The notes: generated by a model from the sequence alone, not told the origin. Positions 17,848 to 27,962 are shown, numbered from the stretch's first letter. The stretch is DNA of 64,000 nucleotides from GCA-2728135 sp002728135 (GCA_963997635.1 CAXEND010000012.1:1-64000), one strand, 5' to 3'. Program-made: numbers and translations.

Positions 17848-20652
17848 ATGGTAAGGGGTTTCGCTCGTCGAATATTCGGCACAGCTAATGATCGCGTTGT
17901 ACGCGAGTTTACTGATCGCGTTAATGCGATTAACAATCTTGAGTCGGAGATTGAAAATCTCAGCGACAATGATCTTGCAATGCGCACAAATACCTTTCGT
18001 GAAAAGGTTCAGAACGGCACAAGTCTAGACGATTTGATGATTCCTGCCTTTGCAACAGTCAGAGAAGCTGCAAAAAGAACACTTGGCCAGAGACATTACG
18101 ATGTCCAATTGATTGGTGGTGCTGTACTTCACAGTGGAAAAATTGCAGAAATGTCAACTGGTGAAGGTAAGACCTTAGTTGCTACATTACCTGTATATCT
18201 CAATGCACTTAGCGGCCAAGGAGTTCACGTAATAACAGTTAATGACTACTTGGCCAAGCGTGATGCTGAATGGATGGGACAGGTTTATAATAAATTAGGC
18301 CTAACTGTTGGTTGTATTACTAGCGGTATAGACGATGGCTTAAGACGTTCCCAATACGAACATGATGTCACTTATGGTACAAATAATGAATTTGGTTTTG
18401 ATTATCTTCGCGACAATATGAAATTCTCTCTTGAAAGCATGGTTCAGAGAGATTTCAACTTTGCCATAATTGATGAAGTAGATAGCATTTTAATTGATGA
18501 ATCTAGGACACCACTAATTATCTCCGGCCCAGCTGAAGATAGTTCTGAAATGTATTTAATAACTGATTCTATTATCCCGTCTTTAACAGAGAAAGATTAT
18601 GAGATTGATGAAAAGGGAAGATCTGCATCTCTCACGGACGCTGGGGCAGAACGTGTTGAAATGCTTCTCGAAAAAACCGACATTTTAAAATCAGCTAATT
18701 TATATGATATTGAGAACGTTAGTACGGTTCATCATGTTAACCAAGCTCTCAAGGCACATAAATTGTTTGAATGTGACAGGGATTATATTGTTAAAGACAA
18801 AAAAGTAATTATCATTGACGAGTTTACGGGCCGAATGATGGAAGGCCGTAGATTCTCCGACGGACTTCACCAGGCATTGGAAGCTAAAGAAAAAGTTCCT
18901 ATTCAGAACGAAAACCAAACTCTTGCATCAATTACCTTTCAAAATTATTTCAGAATGTATCCAAAATTAGCGGGAATGACAGGCACGGCAACAACCGAGT
19001 CTGCGGAATTTGCTGACATTTATGGCCTAGATGTAATACAAATACCAACAAATGAACCTTGTACTAGAGATGATAAAGACGATGAAATTTACCGTACAGC
19101 AGAAGAAAAATGGAATGCAATTGTAAACACAATAAAGGACTGCCAAAGTAGACAACAACCTGTGTTAGTAGGTACAACCAGCATCGAAAAATCAGAAATG
19201 TTATCTACTCAACTTAAATCCAACAAAATAAAACATAATGTTCTTAATGCACGTTACCACCAACAAGAAGCACATATTATTGCTCAAGCAGGAAGATTAG
19301 GTGCTGTAACAATAGCAACCAATATGGCCGGGCGGGGAACAGATATTCAACTTGGAGGGAATGCCGAATTTCGTATTCAAGACGAATTAAAAGATTTTGA
19401 TTCTCAAGAAGAACATTCAAAACTTACAAATGAACTAAAAAATGAGATCTTTAAAGAAAGGGAAAAAGTAATTCAAGCTGGTGGTCTAATGATTATTGGG
19501 TCTGAGCGCCATGAAGCCCGTCGGATTGATAATCAACTTCGTGGCCGTTCTGGTCGGCAAGGAGATCCAGGGATGACGTCTTTTTTCCTCTCATTGGAGG
19601 ATGATCTTATGCGTCGTTTTGGATCTGAAAGAATGGATGGCATGTTAGGAAAACTAGGACTGAAAAAAGATGAGGCAATCATTCATCCTTGGATTAACAA
19701 AGCTATAGAGACTGCACAAAAAAAAGTCGAGTCAATGCACTATGAGGTTAGGAAAAACCTTCTTAAGTTTGACGATGTTATGAATGATCAAAGAAAGATT
19801 GTTTACGAACAAAGAAAAGACTTAATGAGAGCAAATGATGTTTCTGAAACTATACAGGAGATGCGTCATGATGTTGTGGAAGATATAGTCGATGACTACA
19901 TTCCTGAAAAATCCTATCCAGATCAATGGGATATGAAAGGTATGTCTTCCGCAGTATTAGAAAAATTGAATTTAAGATTGGATTTGCAAGAATGGGCTGA
20001 TGAGGAAGGTATAGATGAAGAAGAGTTTTTATCACGTCTGTCTGATCACTCCGACCGTATGATTGCTTCAAAGGTTGCTGTATATGGAACAGAAATATGG
20101 AGAATGGCTGAAAAAAGTCTTCTATTGCAGATCCTTGATCAGTCATGGAAAGAACATCTTTTGGCTCTTGATCACTTGCGACAAGGTATAGGGCTTAGGG
20201 CATATGGACAAAGAGACCCTTTAAATGAATATAGAGCTGAAGCATTTGAAATGTTTGAAGTAACGCTTGAACAACTTCGTGGTGAAATTACCCAACTTCT
20301 GGCACACGTAGAATTAAAGGAAAATGAAGACGGTGGATTAAAGGCACAACGTCCTCCGCAAGGTATTAGTGAGATACATAACGACCCTAAAGAAATGACT
20401 GATCCTTATAATGACGAAGAAGATAATACTTCAACTTCCGAACGTGTTGAAAAAGGGTTTATGCAAACAAGCAATGAAGGTGTCGAAAAAGAAAGAAACA
20501 GTAATGGCAACAATAAACCAAGCTCAACTAGATTAAGAAAAGAAAATTTCGACCCTTCCGATCCTTCTACTTGGGGGCGCGTTGGCAGAAATGAAAAATG
20601 CCCGTGTGGTTCACAAAAGAAATTTAAGCATTGTTGTGGTAATTTAATTTAA
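17848..20652 (+). CDS. secA: preprotein translocase ATPase SecA
   Basis: The motor that drives unfolded proteins through SecYEG. Walker A is at residues 102-109 ('MSTGEGKT'), the DEVD Walker B at 209-212, and helicase motif 'TNMAGRGTDIQL' lies in the second nucleotide-binding fold. The C-terminus carries a SEC-C zinc finger (C918, C920, C929/C930) that binds SecB and phospholipid. 934 residues, full length. ATG start preceded by AGGA. The linker before the zinc finger is polar and Asn/Glu-rich. It ends 7 bases from the convergent accA stop. Confidence 0.98.
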   Translation: MVRGFARRIFGTANDRVVREFTDRVNAINNLESEIENLSDNDLAMRTNTFREKVQNGTSLDDLMIPAFATVREAAKRTLGQRHYDVQLIGGAVLHSGKIAEMSTGEGKTLVATLPVYLNALSGQGVHVITVNDYLAKRDAEWMGQVYNKLGLTVGCITSGIDDGLRRSQYEHDVTYGTNNEFGFDYLRDNMKFSLESMVQRDFNFAIIDEVDSILIDESRTPLIISGPAEDSSEMYLITDSIIPSLTEKDYEIDEKGRSASLTDAGAERVEMLLEKTDILKSANLYDIENVSTVHHVNQALKAHKLFECDRDYIVKDKKVIIIDEFTGRMMEGRRFSDGLHQALEAKEKVPIQNENQTLASITFQNYFRMYPKLAGMTGTATTESAEFADIYGLDVIQIPTNEPCTRDDKDDEIYRTAEEKWNAIVNTIKDCQSRQQPVLVGTTSIEKSEMLSTQLKSNKIKHNVLNARYHQQEAHIIAQAGRLGAVTIATNMAGRGTDIQLGGNAEFRIQDELKDFDSQEEHSKLTNELKNEIFKEREKVIQAGGLMIIGSERHEARRIDNQLRGRSGRQGDPGMTSFFLSLEDDLMRRFGSERMDGMLGKLGLKKDEAIIHPWINKAIETAQKKVESMHYEVRKNLLKFDDVMNDQRKIVYEQRKDLMRANDVSETIQEMRHDVVEDIVDDYIPEKSYPDQWDMKGMSSAVLEKLNLRLDLQEWADEEGIDEEEFLSRLSDHSDRMIASKVAVYGTEIWRMAEKSLLLQILDQSWKEHLLALDHLRQGIGLRAYGQRDPLNEYRAEAFEMFEVTLEQLRGEITQLLAHVELKENEDGGLKAQRPPQGISEIHNDPKEMTDPYNDEEDNTSTSERVEKGFMQTSNEGVEKERNSNGNNKPSSTRLRKENFDPSDPSTWGRVGRNEKCPCGSQKKFKHCCGNLI

Positions 20653-20659
20653 TAAAAAC

Positions 20660-21616
20660 CTAGCTAAGACCAATCTGACCCATAGCTATAAATTTCTCTC
20701 TTCTATTTGTCCTCAGCTGATCACCATTCTGTCCCTGGAGAGATTTTAGTGCTTCAAATAGAAAATGCCCAGCATCGTCTACTGCCTTATCTGGATTTCT
20801 GTGTGCACCACCTATAGGCTCGCTGACAATTTTGTCTATGAGGCCCATTTTAATTAGATCCTGAGCCGTCAATCTTAAGGATATTGCTGCATCTTTTGCA
20901 TATTCTGCACTACGCCATAAAATAGAAGCACAACCTTCAGGAGAAATAACAGAATATATAGAATGCTCCATCATCAAAATAGAATTTGCAACAGCAATTG
21001 CTATTGCTCCCCCAGATCCGCCCTCTCCAATAACAAGACTTACAATTGGCACTTTTAAATCTAGACATGTTTCTATACTACGAGCAATTGCCTCTGCCTG
21101 TCCCCGCTCCTCTGCTTCAATCCCTGGATGTGCTCCAGATGTATCAATCAAGGTGATTACAGGTATTGAAAATTGTTCAGCAAGCCTAAAAAGGCGAATA
21201 GCTTTACGATATCCTTCAGGGTGAGGCATACCAAAATTATGCGTAAGTCGATCTTCTGTATCGGCACCTTTCTCATGACCTAAAACCATCACTGAATTTC
21301 CATGAAATCTGCCAAGACCACCAATTATTGCCTTATCCTCTCCGTAATGCCTATCACCGGATAGAGGTGTAAAATCATCAATTAATTTACTAACGTAATG
21401 TTTAAAATGTGGCCTTAAGGAATGCCTTGCTACCTGGGCCTTTTGCCAAGGGTCTAGTTTTGCGTATGTTTGCTTTAACATTCGGTCAACACGACTTTGC
21501 AATTTTGAAACTTCATCTAAAATATTCACGCTATTATCATCTGATAGATGACGTAGCTCATGAATTTTGCCCTCAATCTCAGCAATAGGTTTTTCAAATT
21601 CTAAAAAACTACTCAT
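20660..21616 (-). CDS. accA: acetyl-CoA carboxylase carboxyltransferase subunit alpha
   Basis: Transfers the carboxyl group from biotin to acetyl-CoA with AccD, committing carbon to fatty acids. It shows the crotonase-like fold with 'GRFHGNSVMVLGHEKG', 'PVITLIDTSGAHPG', 'EERGQAEAIARSIE' and 'IGEGGSGGAIAI', and a tail ending 'REKFIAMGQIG'. 318 residues, the usual length. ATG start. It is transcribed leftward 95 bases after xerD and is convergent with secA. Confidence 0.97.
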   Translation of the reverse strand: MSSFLEFEKPIAEIEGKIHELRHLSDDNSVNILDEVSKLQSRVDRMLKQTYAKLDPWQKAQVARHSLRPHFKHYVSKLIDDFTPLSGDRHYGEDKAIIGGLGRFHGNSVMVLGHEKGADTEDRLTHNFGMPHPEGYRKAIRLFRLAEQFSIPVITLIDTSGAHPGIEAEERGQAEAIARSIETCLDLKVPIVSLVIGEGGSGGAIAIAVANSILMMEHSIYSVISPEGCASILWRSAEYAKDAAISLRLTAQDLIKMGLIDKIVSEPIGGAHRNPDKAVDDAGHFLFEALKSLQGQNGDQLRTNRREKFIAMGQIGLS

Positions 21617-21711
21617 TTAATTAAACCTCAAAACTTCACATATTTATTTTTAACAAAAAACATTAAAATAACAAAAACATAATTAAGAACTTCATGTCAT
21701 TTATTGTAAAT

Positions 21712-22674
21712 TTATTGTTCAAAATTTTGCTTTACATCTGATAAAGGATGAAAGTCCCTCATTATAATATTTAATCTTTCATCTAAAACATGTGTATATA
21801 TTTGCGTCGTTGAGATATCTGCATGACCTAACATTTTTTGCAAAGATCTTAAATCCGCTCCATTAGCTAAAAGATGGCTTGCGAATGCATGTCTAAGAAC
21901 ATGTGGTGAAATTTTTTCAGGGGATATATCAGCAAATTGGGCTAAAGATTTAAGACTTTGATAAAATCTGTGCCTAGTTAAATGTCCTGACTTACTCCGT
22001 GATGGAAAAAGGAAAGGTGAATTAGAAGACTTATCATGTAAATGCCTGTAACATTCTAAATATCTTGTAACAGACTCAAAAGCAGGCAGACCAATTGGCA
22101 CCATACGCTCTCGATCACCTTTTCCACGAACAATAATCACTCCAGAATTACTTCTAATAGCAGAAAGTGGTAAACTTACAAGCTCAGTTACCCTTAAGCC
22201 AGAAGCGTAAAGTAATTCTAATAAAGCATTAAGCCTCCAAGCCTTAGCAGAACTTACTGTGCCTACTTCAACTTTCTCACAATGTTTTCGACAAACATTT
22301 AATAATCTTGAAACTTCATCTTCAGTTAATACTTTAGGAAACGATAAGCGAATTTTAGGGGTATCAATATTATTTGTTGGGTCGTCACTCCTTATACCCT
22401 CACCAACTAAAAACTTACTATACTGTCTGATAGTTGAAACTTTGCGATTGATGGTTTTTGCGGAATATTCACTGTCTGAAAGATTTGCTATGTAGCTTCT
22501 TATATTACTGGGAGAAAAGTTCACCCTGAGTTTTTTATCTTTACCCAAATAATTAAAAAATGATGATAGGTCTCTTTTATAGGCATCAACAGTATTTAAG
22601 CTAGAACCACGTTCAGCAATCATCATTTCTATGAAACTATCCACATATTTATCTTCATAGATATTTTTTATCAA
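21712..22674 (-). CDS. xerD: site-specific tyrosine recombinase XerD
   Basis: Resolves chromosome dimers at dif together with XerC and FtsK. The catalytic residues are all present: R161, K185, H258, R261, H284 and Y293, in the XerD-like contexts 'ASGLRVTEL', 'HVLRHAFASHLL' and 'LGHADISTTQIYTHV'. The N-terminal SAM-like core-binding domain is normal and the 320-residue length fits. The start is TTG, preceded by GGGGA. Its chromosomal position upstream of accA with aroK nearby is the usual alphaproteobacterial one, so this is the housekeeping enzyme, not a mobile integrase. Confidence 0.94.
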   Translation of the reverse strand: MIKNIYEDKYVDSFIEMMIAERGSSLNTVDAYKRDLSSFFNYLGKDKKLRVNFSPSNIRSYIANLSDSEYSAKTINRKVSTIRQYSKFLVGEGIRSDDPTNNIDTPKIRLSFPKVLTEDEVSRLLNVCRKHCEKVEVGTVSSAKAWRLNALLELLYASGLRVTELVSLPLSAIRSNSGVIIVRGKGDRERMVPIGLPAFESVTRYLECYRHLHDKSSNSPFLFPSRSKSGHLTRHRFYQSLKSLAQFADISPEKISPHVLRHAFASHLLANGADLRSLQKMLGHADISTTQIYTHVLDERLNIIMRDFHPLSDVKQNFEQ

Positions 22675-22701
22675 CTTTTCCCCATTAAAAATTTGAGATT
22701 G

Positions 22702-24618
22702 TTAAAACCCCTGTTTTAAAGCAACTTTAAGTGCTAGGGACCTAGCTTCGTCTTTCAAACCCACATTTAAAAATGCTTTAATAACGGGTAAAGTAGTTTC
22801 TAATTGCATATTATTTATATCATCAGCATCGATAATTAATATCCCTAATAAAGCCACTTCGCCTATTCGCTGTTGAGATTCAAATTCTTTTAAGAGTGTT
22901 GAGGCTGCTGTTGAAGGCTGTATTTTACTTACTATTGTAGGGTACGATAAAAGCTCAAACCAATAATTATTTTCTATCTTATGTCCCAAAGAGGATAAGA
23001 TTGAGAGTAACGCACTTGCATCTTCAAAAAACGCACCCGCTTGTTGAGCAGACCACCACTCCTTTAACATATCCTGATCCAGTTTCTGTTCTGGGTCGGC
23101 TATTTGAATTAATGGCCATAAATCTATAGCAATAGAAGCATTTTCAGGACTTAACACAATTTGTGTTAATATCATTGAATACCATTCCTTGGCAGCTTGT
23201 ATTTCACCAACTGCGAGCAAAGAACGTATGGCAGATGGGGCAAACCATGAAAATAATGGTTTTGGTTCAATCATTTGAATCTGAGGAAGTAGAATTCTTG
23301 AAGTCCCATGAAAATATCCAGTTTTCATTGAAAATTTAAGAGCTTTTGCAATAGCTATTCCATGAGCTACTGGAGCTTTCTTCTGTAATATAACTTGATA
23401 AAGCAATGCCCTTGCCAAACTCTTATCTAAGCTTAAAATTTCTGAAGATGAATTAGCAAGTTGCTCACTTGTAAATTCAACATTCCTATACAAACTTCCT
23501 AAGGTTTTAGATGATATTAAGCCCATTTCAGCAGCACGTTCAGCTATCTGAAGTTTAGTATTTAGAGTTATTTCTCCACTTTCAATAAATGCATGTAAAA
23601 CTGAAGGACTTCTAGATTCAAGTAATGAGATTGGAGGGGCTAATCCAGCTGCCTTGAGCATTGCAATTTGGAAAGGGTTTGCATTGTCAACTGGACCGAT
23701 ATCTTTATTGTCTCCCCCGGCCATAGTATCGAGAAAAACCTGTAAAAAGGGATCAAGATCGTTCAATGTCTCTCGCATTAAATCTGCACTTACAACTGCT
23801 GCCTCAATATTACCTTCTAACGCGGTACAAAATATTTTTGTTTTACGCCAGAAAGGATCTGATGTCTGGTTATTCCAGTCTTTTGATAGGTCGCAAGAAG
23901 TTGGAAGGTCATATTCTTTAAAAGATTGAAGAGCAGATAATTTCGCTGCAAGCTCATAATTTTCGATACCAGGTGCAGACCTCAGTAAATCTAAGGCTGC
24001 GTCATACTCTTCAAGTTTTGATAAAATTACGATACGATTTTTAAGAAATTCCCCCTTTATATTACTACCAACTGGTGCCATTCCAGGAGCCATTAATATT
24101 TTTTTGGCTAGAGATCTTGTTGCCTGAGATTTAACAACTTTAGGCAGCTTTGATAATAGTTCATCTACTAATTCTCGTTTAGCACCATTCCATAAATTAT
24201 ATGATATTTTTCCTCTACCTTGTGAACGAACTCCTATCGAGTCAGGGTCAAGATTTTCCAAGGTATTAATATTAAGCTCAAAAGAACCAGAATTTGTTTC
24301 ATTTTCTTTTTGGCTATTAATTTCTTTATGTTTTTTAACTTGAGTTAGCGTTTCATCAGATTGTGTACTCACAGCAGAACTGTCTTGAGGTATTTTGTCA
24401 TTTGAGTTTTCAATTTCCTCAGCTTTATCAGCAGATTGAGCTGGTTTAATTAGTATAATAGGTTCCTCTAACTGCGGGGAATCTATACTCTCCCCATTTG
24501 CAGTCCCAGCTATAGAGATAAGCATAAAGATAAAACAAACTATAGCTGTAATAGTAATTAGAAAATTTTTATGGAACCTGTAATGAAAAATATTGTTACA
24601 ATTATTCAAAACGCGCAT
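22702..24618 (-). CDS. large exported protein of unknown function with alpha-helical repeats
   Basis: A 638-residue protein that I do not recognise beyond its genome position. A hydrophobic segment (about residues 19-42) looks like a signal anchor or uncleaved signal peptide. Residues 45-140 are a charged Ser/Glu/Lys/Gln-rich linker, and the rest is mostly short amphipathic helices rich in Ala/Leu ('EEYDAALDLLRSAPGI', 'AVGEIQAAKEWYSM', 'LNVGLKDEARSLALKVAL') reminiscent of TPR/SEL1-type solenoids. It sits between xerD (27 bases downstream) and a tiny membrane-protein gene that overlaps its start by 17 bases. A periplasmic scaffold role is a guess only. Confidence 0.72.
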   Translation of the reverse strand: MRVLNNCNNIFHYRFHKNFLITITAIVCFIFMLISIAGTANGESIDSPQLEEPIILIKPAQSADKAEEIENSNDKIPQDSSAVSTQSDETLTQVKKHKEINSQKENETNSGSFELNINTLENLDPDSIGVRSQGRGKISYNLWNGAKRELVDELLSKLPKVVKSQATRSLAKKILMAPGMAPVGSNIKGEFLKNRIVILSKLEEYDAALDLLRSAPGIENYELAAKLSALQSFKEYDLPTSCDLSKDWNNQTSDPFWRKTKIFCTALEGNIEAAVVSADLMRETLNDLDPFLQVFLDTMAGGDNKDIGPVDNANPFQIAMLKAAGLAPPISLLESRSPSVLHAFIESGEITLNTKLQIAERAAEMGLISSKTLGSLYRNVEFTSEQLANSSSEILSLDKSLARALLYQVILQKKAPVAHGIAIAKALKFSMKTGYFHGTSRILLPQIQMIEPKPLFSWFAPSAIRSLLAVGEIQAAKEWYSMILTQIVLSPENASIAIDLWPLIQIADPEQKLDQDMLKEWWSAQQAGAFFEDASALLSILSSLGHKIENNYWFELLSYPTIVSKIQPSTAASTLLKEFESQQRIGEVALLGILIIDADDINNMQLETTLPVIKAFLNVGLKDEARSLALKVALKQGF

Positions 24619-24739
24619 CAGGTATTTCCTTTATTATTGGACTTGTGGGTGGTGGCATATCCCAAGTAACTAAAAAAACCAAGGCACCGGCAACCAACAA
24701 AAATAGGGCAGTTAAAACAATACGCAGGTAAATTTTCAT
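24602..24739 (-). CDS. 45-residue single-pass membrane protein
   Basis: A short gene below the usual length cutoff. ATG at 24739 opens a 45-codon frame: residues about 4-25 are a hydrophobic helix (LRIVLTALFLLVAGALVFLV) and the tail reads 'WDMPPPTSPIIKEIPDARFE'. From memory, small proteins with a W-D-x-P-x-P-T ... P-D-x-R-F tail occur at this position in other Rhodospirillales-like genomes, which is why I think it is real; this was not searched. Its last 17 bases overlap the start of the 638-residue exported protein, suggesting coupled translation. Function unknown. Confidence 0.68.
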   Translation of the reverse strand: MKIYLRIVLTALFLLVAGALVFLVTWDMPPPTSPIIKEIPDARFE

Positions 24740-24898
24740 TTTGATATATTTCGCTTCTAACCTAAGTAAATAGTATTGAGAGATATTAGTTATGTTCGAA
24801 TTGTGGCAAATCTTAGGCAGTTTATAGGTCGTTGATGCTCACATCAATATCCATTATCAAATGAGATAACATCATTATCCTTTAAAAAGAAAAATAAC

Positions 24899-25462
24899 AT
24901 GAAAATCTTTTTTAAAAATAACATAATTAATAAACCTATAGTTCTTATAGGCATTATGGGAGCAGGGAAAACTACATTAGGGAAAAAACTTGCCAAACAT
25001 CTGGATATGGAATTCTATGACTCCGATGAAGAAATTGAGTCAAAAACAGGCCTTTCAATAAAAATAATTTTTAAGGAACAAGGAGAACTAGCTTTTCGGG
25101 AAATGGAAGAAAAAGTTGTAACTCAGCTTTTGCTGGGTTCAAAGCGAATCATTGCTACAGGTGGGGGTGCATTTATAAATCCAAATCTTCGTAAAATCAT
25201 TAAAAAAAGAGCAATAACTATATGGTTAAAGACTGATGTTGATTTGGCCACTATTCGCGTTAAAGACAATAAACGTCGTCCTCTACTCAATAACGTGGAT
25301 GTTAGAGAAACCCTATCTGTAATGATTGAGAAAAGAAATCCAATTTATTCAGAGGCCCATGTTACAGTAGAATCAGAAAATATTCCCCATAATAAAATGA
25401 TTAGTAAATTATTATATGAACTAGAAACCCAAGCAGCGATTAAGATAAAAAAACAAATTTAA
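24899..25462 (+). CDS. aroK: shikimate kinase
   Basis: Phosphorylates shikimate on the way to chorismate. The P-loop 'GIMGAGKTTLG' starts at residue 18, and the shikimate-binding 'FYDSDEEIE', 'FREMEEKV' and 'ATGGGAF' motifs and the lid 'RVKDNKRRPLL' are in place. 187 residues. ATG start. It is followed 13 bases later by aroB on the same strand, forming a shikimate-pathway pair. Confidence 0.95.
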   Translation: MKIFFKNNIINKPIVLIGIMGAGKTTLGKKLAKHLDMEFYDSDEEIESKTGLSIKIIFKEQGELAFREMEEKVVTQLLLGSKRIIATGGGAFINPNLRKIIKKRAITIWLKTDVDLATIRVKDNKRRPLLNNVDVRETLSVMIEKRNPIYSEAHVTVESENIPHNKMISKLLYELETQAAIKIKKQI

Positions 25463-25475
25463 GGAATTAAAGCCA

Positions 25476-26612
25476 ATGAATGGCTCACAAAACAAACACC
25501 CCCACAAAGTAATCACAGTTCAGCTTAAAGATCGAGAATATCAGATTATCGTTGGAGATGGTATTATCTCTGAGGCCATAACAAGAATTAGTAATCTTTT
25601 TGAAAGAATTGAGTGCTGTAATATTATTTCGGATGAAATAGTTGCAAATCTCTATCTAGATAGTCTCTTAAACAATCTTAACTCAATGGGGATAAAATCT
25701 AATGAAATTATTATCCCATCAGGTGAGAATGCTAAAAACTTCCAAACTCTGGAAAGAGTTGTTGAGAGCTTAATTGACAGCAAAGTAGATAGAGAGATGC
25801 CCATTATTGCACTAGGTGGTGGAGTTGTTGGGGACCTAGCCGGTTTCACTGCTAGTATACTACTGCGAGGCGTGCCCTTAATTCAGATACCAACAACACT
25901 ACTTGCACAAGTTGACAGCTCTGTGGGCGGAAAGACCGGTATTAATTCAGTCCATGGAAAAAATTTGATTGGTAGTTTTTATCAACCGCGTTTAGTTCTT
26001 GCTGATACAAATGTGATAAAAACCCTCCCGAAAAGAGAGTTACTGGCAGGTTATGCAGAAATAGTAAAGTATGCTCTTATAAACAATTCAAACTTTTTCT
26101 CTTGGCTTGAGAAAAATCATAGGCTCGTCCTAACATGCAACACAACTGCAATAGAATACACAATTTCACTTTGCTGCAAAATAAAAGCTGAAATAGTTGC
26201 TGCAGATGAACGTGAAGCCAACAGAAGAGCAGTTTTAAACCTTGGCCATACTTTTGGACATGCACTCGAAACAGAGGCTGGGTATAATGGTTCACTTTTA
26301 CACGGAGAAGCTGTTGCAGCTGGAATTGTAATAGCAACACAGTTATCTATGGAGCTAGGTTTTTGCTCAAAAGAAGATTATCTTCGTATTAAACAGCATT
26401 TTCAAAAAGTAGGGTTACCAACGAACGCTAATGACCTACCTTTCGAAAACTTTGATTTAGAAAAATTATTATCTCACATACGCAAAGATAAAAAAGCTAA
26501 ATCCGGGTGGCCAAAATTTATATTAATCCGAGGAATTGGAAATGCGACTATCGAGTCTATTAAAGAAGAAATGGTTAAAAAAGTGTTGCAAGATTTCATT
26601 CAAGCTAATTAA
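25476..26612 (+). CDS. aroB: 3-dehydroquinate synthase
   Basis: Converts DAHP to 3-dehydroquinate using NAD+ and a divalent metal. NAD-binding 'ALGGGVVGDLAGFTAS', substrate-binding 'PTTLLAQVDSSVGGKTGIN' and 'FYQPRLVLAD', and the metal ligands in 'LNLGHTFGHALE' and 'LLHGEAVAAG' are all visible. 378 residues, full length. Co-transcribed with aroK and probably with the CNNM-type gene 31 bases downstream. Confidence 0.96.
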   Translation: MNGSQNKHPHKVITVQLKDREYQIIVGDGIISEAITRISNLFERIECCNIISDEIVANLYLDSLLNNLNSMGIKSNEIIIPSGENAKNFQTLERVVESLIDSKVDREMPIIALGGGVVGDLAGFTASILLRGVPLIQIPTTLLAQVDSSVGGKTGINSVHGKNLIGSFYQPRLVLADTNVIKTLPKRELLAGYAEIVKYALINNSNFFSWLEKNHRLVLTCNTTAIEYTISLCCKIKAEIVAADEREANRRAVLNLGHTFGHALETEAGYNGSLLHGEAVAAGIVIATQLSMELGFCSKEDYLRIKQHFQKVGLPTNANDLPFENFDLEKLLSHIRKDKKAKSGWPKFILIRGIGNATIESIKEEMVKKVLQDFIQAN

Positions 26613-26643
26613 TTATTCACTTTTGATGGAAATATAATATCTC

Positions 26644-27927
26644 ATGAGCACAGCACATATCATATCAATTGCCAGCATAGGTTTCTTATTAGCATTATCG
26701 GCCTTTTTTTCTGGTTCTGAAACAGCATTAACTGCAACATCTAGGCCAAGAATGCACCATCTAGAGAAACGTGGTAATAAAAGAGCAAAAATTGTTGGGA
26801 GGTTAATCAATGACCGGGAGAAATTGATTGGTGCAATACTCTTGGGCAATAATGCTGTAAACATACTGGGCTCTGCGTTAGCAACAAGTGTCTTAATATC
26901 AATAGTAGGAGATGCAGGCGTTGCATATGCAACAATTGGTATGACCTTTTTAATCCTTGTCTTTTCCGAAGTTCTGCCGAAAACATATGCCATAAGTAAT
27001 GCTGATAGAATGTCGCTTGCAGTTGCACCAATAATTGCAAGTATAGTTTGGGTGCTTACACCTGGGGTTTTAGCAATACAATCAATTGTCAGAACAGTTT
27101 TATATTTATTTGGAGTTCGCCTCGGAGTGAGAGGTAATAATGAAGCAGAAGAAGAACTCCGTGGAGTAATTAGCCTTCAAGCTGAAGAAGGTATAGTTGT
27201 TAAACAAGAACATGACATGCTCAGTAGTATACTTGATTTAGATGAAGTATCAGTTGAAGAAGTAATGACCCACAGAAGGGACATGGCTATGCTAAATGTA
27301 ACGAATCGACCAACTGATCTTGTAGAGCAGGTTGTTGCTAGTCCCTTCACAAGATTAGCACTTTATGCTAACGACCCCGAAAATGTAATTGGTGTAATAC
27401 ATTCTAAAGATTTATTACGAGCATTACATACTAACCAGAAAGATATAAGCAAAATTAATTTTAGTGGGCTTGCACAAGAACCTTGGTTTGTACCTGATAA
27501 CACAAGTTTACAAGAACAGTTAAATGCTTTTCGTGCTCGGAGAGCCCATTTTGCGCTTGTCGTAGACGAATACGGTTCATTAAAAGGTTTAATTACGCTT
27601 GAAGATATTCTTGAAGAAATTGTTGGTGATATCAAAGATGAACATGATATAGTTTATCGAGATGTGATTTCCCGTCCGGATGGATCATATCTAATTCCAG
27701 GAGCATCTACTATTCGCGATCTAAATAGACAATTCAATTGGGATTTTCCAGATGAACAAGCAGCTACAATTGCAGGTTTAACTTTGCACCAAGCAAAAAA
27801 AATACCCGAAATTGGTGAACAAATTGACCTTTTTGGTTTTACTCTAGAAGTTCGCGGAAGACAGAAAAATAGAATAACATTACTTAGAATATTACCTCCT
27901 TCTAAACCATTGGATGAATCTAATTAA
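26644..27927 (+). CDS. CNNM/CorC-type membrane protein (DUF21, CBS pair, CorC_HlyC domain)
   Basis: Inner-membrane protein with a DUF21 (CNNM) transmembrane domain over about residues 1-180 beginning 'FFSGSETALTATSR', two CBS domains (about 205-325, including 'MTHRRDMAML' and 'DEYGSLKGLITLEDILEEIVGDI') and a C-terminal transporter-associated domain to residue ~420. Family members mediate Mg2+ (or Co2+) efflux or handling. The alphaproteobacterial copies usually follow aroB, as here. 427 residues; ATG start. Confidence 0.92.
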   Translation: MSTAHIISIASIGFLLALSAFFSGSETALTATSRPRMHHLEKRGNKRAKIVGRLINDREKLIGAILLGNNAVNILGSALATSVLISIVGDAGVAYATIGMTFLILVFSEVLPKTYAISNADRMSLAVAPIIASIVWVLTPGVLAIQSIVRTVLYLFGVRLGVRGNNEAEEELRGVISLQAEEGIVVKQEHDMLSSILDLDEVSVEEVMTHRRDMAMLNVTNRPTDLVEQVVASPFTRLALYANDPENVIGVIHSKDLLRALHTNQKDISKINFSGLAQEPWFVPDNTSLQEQLNAFRARRAHFALVVDEYGSLKGLITLEDILEEIVGDIKDEHDIVYRDVISRPDGSYLIPGASTIRDLNRQFNWDFPDEQAATIAGLTLHQAKKIPEIGEQIDLFGFTLEVRGRQKNRITLLRILPPSKPLDESN

Positions 27928-27962
27928 TACTGAGAGATACAAATCATGGCAAAGAAACAGGG

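Noticed and set aside
21712..22674. Tyrosine recombinase as a sign of a mobile island
   Set aside because: Sequence and chromosomal context match housekeeping XerD; no attachment sites, tRNA or phage genes are near.
24832..24847. Short palindrome (ttgatg-ctca-catcaa) upstream of aroK
   Set aside because: Six base pairs in AT-rich DNA are easily due to chance.
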